From NCBI RefSeq assembly GCF_963855985.1, contig NC_087104.1:9362001-9426000 (forward strand): a stretch of 64,000 nucleotides of DNA, read 5' to 3'. Positions 55,444 to 64,000 of the stretch are shown one piece after another (the stretch's first letter is position 1; every line of letters begins with the position of its first letter). Both the position numbers and the translations under genes were made by a program. A model generated the notes under the pieces. It was not told where the DNA came from and did not search any database. It saw only the letters and a list, made by a program, of their open reading frames with translations. The stretch is from Ostrinia nubilalis. Taxonomy: Eukaryota > Arthropoda > Insecta > Lepidoptera > Crambidae.

Positions 55444-55892
55444 ATAAAATTATCACTTCACGGGATTTATTGCAACAATATCTATTTTAACGGTAAATAA
55501 TATTTACCCTCCCGACGTTTCGGCTCGGTTGCACGAGTCATGGTCGCGGGCAGACTGAAGAGATGCGGCGTCGTCTACTCTGGCGCGATGAGTTTTCTTC
55601 ACCCACCCGCATTTGCACAATATTTTCGTCAGTGGTACAGTCAGTCCGACAAACTACACTAACAGTGTCCGGGTTTCTCTGAGACGGCCTAGAACGCGAT
55701 TTGTACTTCGTTATCACCGGATTCCACGCTGATGATAGGTTAAATCCATCTTCTCGATTGAAATTCTTATGCTTTTTAATTTCAATGGCTTCACGTATCA
55801 ACCTAACATGAAACGAAACGTCGGGAGGGTAAATATTATTTACCGTTAAAATAGATATTGTTGCAATAAATCCCGTGAAGTGATAATTTTAT
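55444..55892 (-). mobile_element. Penelope-like element fragment flanked by inverted terminal copies
   Basis: Ends of about 78 bp are inverted and near-identical: ATAAAATTATCACTTCACGG through CCTCCCGACGTTTCG on the left, the complement at 55815-55892. The middle encodes on the minus strand a fragment reading I-R-E-A-I-E-I-K-K-H-K-N-F-N-R-E-D-G, which resembles the end of the GIY-YIG endonuclease of Penelope-like elements. CGAAACGTCGGGAGG is typical of their terminal regions. So it is a 3' end plus an inverted terminal piece; the reverse transcriptase is absent. Family named from memory. Confidence 0.7.
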
Positions 55893-56110
55893 AGTAAAAA
55901 ATGCAACATAATAGTTTAAAATATTAAATATCAAATAGGTAAATAACGCATTTGAAAATTTGACATTCATTAATAATGTTCGTTTCAGCCCAAAATTAAA
56001 TGTCTTTCACTGCTGGTCAAAGTCTTATTATTAATATTATCTTAATTCATCAATTGATATTATGATTGTCTACAACAACCAATCGTTTTTAAAACTACTG
56101 TAACCGTGTT
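55893..56110. other. Noncoding spacer
   Basis: AT-rich; nothing recognised. Confidence 0.4.
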
Positions 56111-56190
56111 TCATCATCATCATCATTTCAGCCATAGGACGTCCACTGCTGAACACAGGCTTCCCCCAATGATTTCCACAAAGTCTGGTT
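56111..56190 (-). mobile_element. RTE retrotransposon 3' tail (reverse)
   Basis: TCATCATCATCATCATTTCA, GCCATAGGACGTCCACTGCT, ACACAGGCTTCCCCCAATGA. Reverse-oriented end of an RTE element, under 100 bp. Confidence 0.8.
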
Positions 56191-57248
56191 TATTTATTTT
56201 TTAATCCAATAAATTCCCGTTTCCTATTTACAAAAAGAGAAAAATCTTCAAAGTTGCTAAACATACAACGTCTTTACGAACTAGTTAACTCTGGTTTCCA
56301 TCTAGTTGGCTCCATCACCTTGATTCAGTTAGCGAGTACAGACAACGGCACGTTAACCTAAACCCTATAGCCTTGTGTACTTGCAATAGGGGTCGTTTTA
56401 CAACAACTTTGTACAGTCTGACGTGCTGTGGACTGTACAAGTACGTAAGCAGCCTAACCCGGGAGATCTAATTACATTACCATTAGTTTCACAACAGTGG
56501 ATCGCGCTATGGAACGGGCCGCCTTTTGGCTCCGCTAGGGCAAAATATTTGAGTGTAGGATGGCCATGTTTTGATAATAACCGTGTCCTTATGGAGCTGA
56601 CAGGGCATATGTTGATGGAATGATCTTTTCGCTCTTGAAAATCTAATAACGTAACCCAAATCGGTTACGTCCTTAGATTTTCAGGGGTGAAAATTTTAGG
56701 CGTAAATAGGATCGCATGAGTCGTCGACTTTTGACATGTTTTCAAAAGTCGTAAAAATTACAAGTCGGTGTCAATATGTTTCTTTTGAAATAAAGTCGCT
56801 GACACCAAGCCCAATAGGTGACCGGGCTTCCTTAAAACTTTAACTGCGAGTACATTGCTTACTTAAGTTTGAATTTAATTGCATTTTTTGACAACACATA
56901 ACTTATTTATCCCCAAAACTCAGAACTTTTGCAGCCCCTACCCACCAGAGCCGTCATGAGCCGGTGCCGGCTTACAAAGCTTTACGTTTACACTCGTTAT
57001 ATACAAATTCGAGTGTATTTCATGTCTGCCGCTGAAATTTGATGGCTGCACAAAATGGTTATAGTAAACAGTCTGTGTTTTATGATAAGCAAACATAATT
57101 GAAAGCATAAATTCAATAGAGTAGCTAATGATGGCGTTCCAGTCTATTAACTCGCTTATTGACTGTTAAGGATTAATGTGTGAGTTGGAGTTATATTTTG
57201 TTTTTCAATTAATAGATAAAAAAGTATTTAAGGATATTTTTCAACTGA
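56191..57248. other. Noncoding stretch, no supported gene
   Basis: The frame at 56423-56623 (66 codons) is unrecognised. Around 56640-56690 AATCTAATAACGTAACCCAA and GGTTACGTCCTTAGATTTTC pair in reverse, forming a hairpin of about 50 bp. The phrase GGGGTCGTTTTACAACAACT near 56390 may belong to the low-copy repeat seen at 8455. Confidence 0.4.
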
Positions 57249-57358
57249 TCATCTTCATCGTCATCAGTTCTTTCAGCCACAGGTCGTCCACTGCTGAACA
57301 TAGGCCTCCCCCGATGATTTCCACATCGCCCGGTTGGTAGCCGCCTGCATCCAACGTC
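57249..57358 (-). mobile_element. RTE retrotransposon 3' tail (reverse)
   Basis: ATCATCTTCATCGTCATCAG, GTCGTCCACTGCTGAACATA, GGCCTCCCCCGATGATTTCC and CGGTTGGTAGCCGCCTGCAT: the reverse of an RTE 3' UTR, extending further in than the other tails. Confidence 0.8.
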
Positions 57359-57449
57359 AACTGATATCGAGTAAAAATTAAACATAGAGAAAGTTTGAGT
57401 TGGGGAAAATATTGAAATGTGTTAAAAGCATATTAATAATATTAAAAAC

Positions 57450-57545
57450 TCTTTATTGCACACCACATACAATATGAACAAAAATAACACATGGAAAGGT
57501 ACAATAGGCGGTCTTATCGCTTCCAGGCAACCTATGGAGGAGAAC
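57450..57545 (-). mobile_element. LINE 3'-end relic (reverse)
   Basis: TCTTTATTGCACACCACATA, GGTACAATAGGCGGTCTTAT and GCTTCCAGGCAACCTATGGA are the reverse of a frequent lepidopteran LINE 3' region. Truncated. Confidence 0.6.
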
Positions 57546-59367
57546 ATACATAAAACAGGTATGAAAGGGAAGGCGGTGTCGACACAAAAAGGCATGTTTA
57601 CATATTTGTTGCAAAAACTCTCATAGATGCTATAGTGTATACCTGTATGTACTTTTATTGTACAACTCGAAAAATACGTTCCACTACTTACTTAGAAAGT
57701 ACATATTTATATTGGTTCTTTCTAGACCAGCACAACCTTAATAGGAACTCGTTAAATGTTCTAGCGTTCTGGTTACCAGACTTCCCTAATTTCCTACTAA
57801 CTTAGCTGTCCTACCGCAATTTAGTGCATAGAAAAGGAATAAATATACTCGCTACCTGACTCGTCTCGAATCGATACGACGCTGGAATCGAGAGCAAATT
57901 AAGTTTTTATTCGAATAAGCATCCGTAACAGGAAATTTAGTTTTTTCCCTACTGCTCTCGAAGGCAGTTTGTGAAACTATCATAGCATCAGGTGATGGTT
58001 TGCAAAAAAGATGATAAATGAACTTAAAGTTTTGACAAGATATTAATTATATTGATTAAATCGGTAGCGTATAGACTAAACCTTTTTATGTACAGCACAC
58101 AGACACAGTGCAGTGTCGGCAAGTAATTTTGTGACATCTACGAAACACAACACATGGAAACTAGATTATTTGTGAGTTCATCAAAATTATCATCTTATCA
58201 GCATTTTTCATGATCTCTTGTACATTACCAAACTAATTTTTGTAGTCTACTCTTGCGATAATCGTACCTAAGCTGTGTAGGTAAACAATGTGCTGACAAT
58301 TAGTTGCAAGTGTAAATTAATGAAATCGATTTCACAAGCTGTGATTACGGTAATCGATTCTAAAAACTACTCGTATTAACTCACATCCATCACTATTACT
58401 GCTGCAACTGGAGCGTCTTCGGATCGATTACAAATTAACTTTTTCCAAGGATCGACTCCACTGCGGGACGGCAATTTGCCCGCCAAATCGAGCGTGAACC
58501 AGAAGCCGCGTTTATTAAACCGCCGCTTTTCCGCTGTTTTCTAATGTGTTGTTTATAGTCGGGGAGATGCGATTTTGTTTTCTCTTTTGCTGCTACTTTA
58601 CTCTGAGAAAATTATTAATTGCGCTGCATTCGTGTTTTGTTTTTCATTTTGCAGTTTTATCTTGAAATCGTTTGTAGATTAACACCCCAAGACAGCGTTA
58701 TAAGTTTTCACCTAATTGGTATCGTTTTTTTCTGTGTTACCTTCATTCACTCGGTTAACCGACGATCTATGTAGTTGTTGTTTAAACGAAGGAACTGATT
58801 TATCTTGGCATATGAAATGCGATTAAGGAATATGTTCTCTGTACAGTTAAAGTTAAGATAGACACAGTTAAAAACATTTTCTCTTTGTGAACGCCCTAAT
58901 CCTTTTAAAACCATTTAATAAAAAGTCAATCAAATAGTAACTAGTTGAAGATTAAACAAAATGCATAGATCTTATTCTAAAGCCAAATCTCTACTGAAAC
59001 CAACTTAATTCATAGCACCAATGTCCAATCAGCATGCTGACCGAAAAGTCGCCGAGCAAAGGGCAATCGCCCGTGTCAATCAGAAGGGCTGTAGCAACCC
59101 AGGAAAGGTCCTTGGCCCCTAAACTATAGGTTGTTTACGAACGGAGGGAAGCCAACGAGGGGCGCGCACCTAAACTGCGCAGTTTACTGCACGAGAGCAT
59201 GTTTATGTGATTGTTTGAGGTCTGCAACTTGCCTTAAATTGGAACGGAATAGTGCACTTACGAGAAAATTATGGCGGCGAAGTTTTCTGTTCATTTGATT
59301 AAGTTAAGTTTCTAGTACTTAGTAACACTTCTGCTTAGCCGTACAAATATTTTATGTGAATCGTGAA
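57546..59367. other. Noncoding stretch, no supported gene
   Basis: No frames with features. GC-richer islands at 58400-58530 and 59030-59200 (GCAATCGCCCGTGTCAATCA, GGAGGGAAGCCAACGAGGGG) lack repeat signatures and could be conserved noncoding sequence, which cannot be judged here. Confidence 0.4.
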
Positions 59368-59470
59368 ACCTTCCTCCACAGAACAGGCAATGCCTAGGGT
59401 GGAGATCAGTCTTTTTGTAGTGTACTAAGTAGTTAATCTGGCAATAAATAAGTATTTTCTTTCTTTCTTA
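59368..59470 (+). mobile_element. LINE/SINE 3'-end relic with TTTC tail
   Basis: CCTCCACAGAACAGGCAATG, CCTAGGGTGGAGATCAGTCT, TCTGGCAATAAATAAGTATT and a TTTCTTTCTTTCTT tail. 5'-truncated retroelement end in plus orientation; the tail type matches the micro-insertion at 14301-14356. Confidence 0.6.
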
Positions 59471-62173
59471 GTTATACTTGAGATTACGATCTCAATATAC
59501 TTAATCAATTTCTTTGTATTTTTATTAAGTAAGAGTCGCCTGAGTGTTTTGATATGATATAGGTATATTCCAAGGTATTTCCAAGTCAGATAAACATACC
59601 GCTCATAAATATCATTTATTTATTTGGCCATATTAACCGCTCTTAGATTTAGTCCTTTACAGCCTACATGCTTATAAAAAACTCGTGAATTTACAGTCAA
59701 TTTCGATTCCTTTTCCAATCAATATAAGAACTAAAATCCCGTGTCCTCCTTCCTTATCTTAATTAAGGCGATAACGACCTTCGGAATTAAATGCTTTAAA
59801 TTAAATCATTTTAAGTTTGACAAGTGAAATCTTCCGCGGCTGGAACTCGGCAACTATCCGAACAAGTTACAGCGTTCCTTAATTTAATATGTTCTTCTAG
59901 TGTTTGAAGGGTTGGACGATTTGCGAGGAACTCGGCGATTAAATTGTGGGGAATGAAAAGTTGTAAAGACCATAGACGTAGTTTTTACTATGACTTAGGA
60001 AAACTGTGTACTCGTAACTAGATTTACTCAAAGTTCTGACAATCATAAAATTAACTCACTAAGCAAGATATGAAAATAAATCACATGTATTTAAGATTTA
60101 ATTGAAATGCGTTTAAATTAATTTAAATGTAATGTAATGTAGCTCTGTCTGTAGTTTTTCATGTTTTCACACCTAAAACACAAAGCCAATCGTGTAGTAA
60201 GATATTTTCCGTTAATAATGGTTTCACCTACTTCTAGCTATATTTCGTCTTTTAAATTATTGTCAATTTAAAACTGAAATATGCAAAACATGCTAATTAA
60301 AATTTAATTTAGTTATTTACCTATTCCTACTATTTAATTAGAAAACTCAATTCAATAAACTCTACAAAACAAGAGGAATAACATCAATTAGCTCTACACA
60401 CCCATAGGCTAATGGAATAATAACACAATGTCGTCCGAAGGGCTTCGGTTAAGACCCGAACCTACCATTGAATAACCTCCGTTTTCTTCGCTTGATAAAT
60501 TGATCCAAACACGTTATACGCATTAACGTAAATGGGTCTTTTTGTTTCCGTTTGCTTAGTTTCAGCCGCCTTCTGTAATTTTAAACGTCAGATACAGAAG
60601 CAGAATTAACAACTCCTATTGCGAATCTAAAATCCTTCCTACTACGGAATTTCTGCCAAATCGATTTCACTCCATGGAGATTGAAACCTAACAGAATCCA
60701 TTGAAGTGGCAAAACAATTGACAAACAAAACTTCAACCACAACCACACAATCGAATCTCACACACACTAACAACGATCGCCCCAAAACAACCGTTTTAAA
60801 AATGTAAAGCGACATCACCAAGACCGTAGCAGGAATGCATTTCCAAATTAGATTCCGACCCCGCTGTCTTCGGTGCCATTTAACCTGGGGCTACATGCGC
60901 TGATTTTAGGAAACCGATTTTCTTTTGTTTTACGTTTACGCCACGCGTCTAGTAGTAACGAGAGAGGAGATGGAGACTGTTTGATATGTTTTTTATTCGT
61001 CTACACTAGCCTTAGTGACATTATGAAATGGTTAGTAGTATTTTCAGAAGGGGATTTTTCTTTCTCCTTCTTTGAAACCACACAACTTTGTGGCATTAAA
61101 AATCAACTGTAAAAATAGGTAGTTATTACAGACAATACTGTATCGGTAATATTTTGTATTTTCTTGTTTTTGTTCGTTGAAAATACCTACATTTAGGCCT
61201 GTAACATTCTTGAACGAGTATACTCGTGATATTTTCATCTCTTTAGTGCAGTTATATGACACACTTCTGTCGGCTAATAAAGACAAATCTTCGAGGCTCA
61301 ACAAATACAAACAAAATCAGATCGTGAAGGAAACAGCAAGCTTTGTTTCGTAGACTTCTTCCCTCATCTCTGAAAGTTGGTGTCATCTCTAATGCACAAG
61401 TTTGTTGGAGTTGCGATGTGCAGCGATAGGGTCGAAGATTCACACTTTGATCAGATGTTATAAGTGATATATTATAAACGCGCTTGGCAGTAAAAACAGT
61501 GGCTTCTTTTGTTGTTTTGTTTTTACAAAAAGTCCATATTAACTTCATTCACCATTATGACCATTACATCTGAAAAGCGAACCAAGTCCTCCATGCTAAC
61601 AGTTAGTGGCATTTCTAACTCAAAAATAAACTTCACTAAAACCATATAATGTTTATTGATATTAATATATGCTCTACTAAAATATTGGCAGCCCCATTGG
61701 TCATAAAACTACAACAGTATTTTACAAAAGTTCAATCAAACTTATACAAATATGGCTATTCCACTGAGGATTTTCCAGCGAAATCACTCCAAAGCTCGAT
61801 TTATTCCATTTTACTTCCAGTAATTGACAATGTTTCGAATCTGGGACAGCTAGTGGCCATTATTTTATAAATTTTCCAGAATTGGAATTTTTGGAAAGCT
61901 TTTCCATACTGGCTGATGAAAGATGTGAAGTATAGACCATTTTGGCAACTGCTCGAGCCATATAAACCGGCTAACTGCCCGTTTCAAATCATAGTGAACT
62001 TCTTTCTTATAAGAAAAACACTTTATTAGTTACAATCTAAAATAATGTTTTAGTTCTTATAGCGTTCTTTTTTATAATCAAAACTATATTTATATATGGC
62101 AGCGGTCCCGAAATCTATAGATGAATTACTTTGTAAGCCCACCATTAGACATAGTTCATTTATGTATATTAAC
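59471..62173. other. Noncoding stretch, no supported gene
   Basis: Frames at 60873-61112, 61044-61310 (minus), 61252-61548 (minus) and 61649-61870 overlap one another and have no recognised domains or splice pairs. TGTAATGTAATGTA at 60128-60141 is a small local repeat. Confidence 0.4.
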
Positions 62174-62202
62174 AATTTTTTTTTTATTGTTTCAGGTGAG
62201 TT
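62174..62202 (+). promoter_or_regulatory. Candidate recursive (ratchet) splice site 3
   Basis: AATTTTTTTTTTATTGTTTC then AG abuts GTGAGT at 62195|62196. It has the strongest pyrimidine tract of the three plus-strand sites. The alternative is an ordinary acceptor for an exon starting GTGAGTTACGG. Confidence 0.4.
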
Positions 62203-63185
62203 ACGGAACTATATCATTAAGTACGTACTTACATCATAATTATTTACTAATGAAGGAGTGAAGACCGAGTTAAAAGTAAGTAGGTACATAAGGGTTACAC
62301 TGGCTAAATTACATTTCTACAAAATAGAGATTTATTAAATGTTAATAATAAATAGTTGTTTAATATTTGATGGGTCAGTTTTAGCTATTAGAGAAACTAA
62401 AGTAAACCAAGTTTTTTGGGCATAAATTTCACATATTAGTTAAGTAAATAAATTACCACTTGCAAAGCAGTCAAATCTGATAGTTTAAAACATAGTAACG
62501 TATTAGGTATTGTTTAAATACTCGTATTTGGGTACGTTATAACTCCTAAAAAGCCTGTAATGTATAATATTAACGGTTTCTAAAGATAGTGTTATAAATC
62601 CGCTTTATGACGCCATAAAATGTCGTTACCTCTAATGGCACATTTAGCTGCGTTTACATTAATGTGCTGCGTAGGTAATGCAAAACGCACACTGTAACCA
62701 CATTATTTTGATATACAGCTTTAAACTGTATTAAAGCTATATAACCGACGCGGTTGTGGCTCTAATGTGACGCGTCCACCAGAAATTCCAAAGGTTCCAG
62801 TAGAGTTCAGTCACCAGCAATTGGTTTTACTAAATGACAATTAATGAAACGGATTTTGGATTGAGATTAAATTCTTCTATTTATTGCAAGTTGACCAGCT
62901 GCTAAAAAGAAAATGAACTAGACCATGCGAGCTAATATTTTATATAGCTACGAGTATCGTCACGTTTTACATTTAACACGTTTACGTTTTACAGTTTTAA
63001 CTTCTTTTTATTTATAGGTTGACTTTTTAAATATTGCATCAAAGTCTCCGGGTTTCCTAACTCCATTTCCAGGTTGCCAGTGCCTAATGGCCGTCACGAT
63101 ATGACATCAGTAAAAAGTTTGCATAGCTATACATCACCTACTCGTATATCTGTACATCGGATCGGCATTAACGTCCCCTCACGAC
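62203..63185. other. Noncoding stretch, no supported gene
   Basis: AT-rich. At 62590-62780 a CGC-containing patch (GTTTACATTAATGTGCTGCG, AACCGACGCGGTTGTGGCTC, TAATGTGACGCG) shows weak internal inverted pairing and may be an old TIR element; not resolved. Confidence 0.35.
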
Positions 63186-63240
63186 CACCAAGTTAGGCAA
63201 TAAACTTAATAGCACCCACACACGCTTATCGGTCAAGATT
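63186..63240 (+). repeat. Direct repeat, left copy
   Basis: GGCAATAAACTTAATAGCAC then CCACACACGCTTATCGGTCA matches, with a few changes, 63948-64000 in the same orientation about 760 bp away. These could be tandem duplication ends or terminal direct repeats of an element cut by the window edge. Confidence 0.6.
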
Positions 63241-63425
63241 ATAGCTGCCTTCGACCCTCTTATAACGCTGATATATTGCTTTATTGGCAAATATCAATAT
63301 CGGAATTGGTAATTTTTGTTTTACTTCTAAATCATCTCAAAAATTATTTAACTTACTTTATAAGCTTAGATTAATAAATCCTAGATGGAAATCTTCATAC
63401 AAACGCATCGTCAGAACTGAGGCAA

Positions 63426-63469
63426 AAATCTTATGCTATTACTGTCAAATCTTATGTCATTACTGTCAA
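63426..63469 (+). repeat. Short tandem duplication
   Basis: ATCTTATGCTATTACTGTCAA and ATCTTATGTCATTACTGTCA lie next to one another, about 20 bp per unit. Confidence 0.6.
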
Positions 63470-63947
63470 AACGTTGTTAAAAATGTTTAAATTAAGGCGA
63501 TTTTCTCGAAATTTACAGGTTTTTTTCCACTTTCATCGTAATTAAATATTATTATGTATTTGTTATTTAATAAGAGATTTATTTAAAACAAAAAGTTTCA
63601 ATTTTCAAGTGGACCAGAATGGTCTACTAAAAGTTGCCTCACTTTTCGTGCGCTTCCTATCTATCTAGCCTTTATTTAATCTATGTTTATGAGCACATTT
63701 ACTTCAATTAAGTCTGATGTGACACTTGTAAAAAACTGTATTTATTCAGTTTGTTGATATTTATAGAGTCCTACATCACCTGACCTGACCACCACCATAC
63801 TTTCCGTCGAAGTGGAGACTAAATGACCTGATCACGATGACGTCATCTTGCATAAGGGCGATGACAAATCAATGGTACTAAATAATTTGGCCAAGACATA
63901 CTTGGCCTGTACTAACTACATTTTTCACAATGGCAGCACTCTCAAGC

Positions 63948-64000
63948 CCCCAAAGATTTCGGCAATAAACATAATAGCACCCATACATGTTTATCGGTCA
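63948..64000 (+). repeat. Direct repeat, right copy (cut by window end)
   Basis: GGCAATAAACATAATAGCAC then CCATACATGTTTATCGGTCA, the partner of 63186-63240. The match runs to the last base, so the repeat may continue beyond the window. Confidence 0.6.

Overview
This is AT-rich, gene-poor eukaryotic DNA, almost certainly from a moth or butterfly (Lepidoptera). The evidence is its repeats. There are Lep1-type Helitron-like elements, RTE retrotransposon tails ending in runs of GATGAT or GAACGAAC, LINE 3' ends of lepidopteran type, and many short terminal-inverted-repeat (TIR) elements. No bacterial-style operons, rRNA genes, convincing tRNA genes or CRISPR arrays are visible. The species cannot be told from the sequence alone.

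Host coding content is small. The only convincing intact genes are two adjacent intronless genes on the minus strand, at 38702-39631 and 40135-41175. Both encode CFAP20/BUG22-family ciliary proteins: a well-conserved core of about 190 residues followed by a long Pro/Glu/Ala-rich acidic tail that ordinary CFAP20 lacks. They look like tandem, probably retroposed, paralogues. A possible broken gene lies at 29690-30086 on the plus strand: a two-residue start exon, a 118-bp intron with a TACTAAC branch site, and a 273-bp open exon. A 155-bp exon-like open segment lies on the minus strand at 46126-46280, with degenerate copies beside it.

Layout. 1-9.2 kb: noncoding, with a Helitron-like element, a hAT-type element with an 8-bp target duplication, two families of short TIR elements, and a 5'-truncated LINE at 7645-8450. 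9.2-16 kb: mostly unannotatable, then a nested cluster of TIR elements at 12.5-15.2 kb. 16-19.3 kb: LINE relic, TIR element, a 106-bp tandem duplication, and a 1.7-kb inverted-repeat element carrying seven copies of an 11-base motif and a nested 63-bp element. 19.3-28 kb: mostly noncoding, with a TIR element at 22.1-22.7 kb. 28.4-35 kb: a truncated RTE retrotransposon, the broken gene fragment, and a 4.8-kb tandem array whose long units carry an inverted copy of that gene's exon. 35-41 kb: a GC-rich TIR element, an RTE tail, a SINE-like sequence, and the CFAP20-like pair. 41-64 kb: noncoding, with tandem duplications at 46-47 kb, a Lep1 element, a SINE-like element, TIR elements, an inverted Penelope-like fragment at 55.4-55.9 kb, and scattered retroelement tails.

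Three plus-strand positions (3893, 37697, 62195) have a pyrimidine tract and YAG directly abutting a GTAAG or GTGAG donor. This is the form of recursive-splicing (ratchet) sites. Together with the gene desert, they suggest that much of the window may lie in one very long plus-strand intron, with the CFAP20-like pair nested inside in the opposite direction. That is inference. Coordinates of repeats are by eye and may be off by a few bases.
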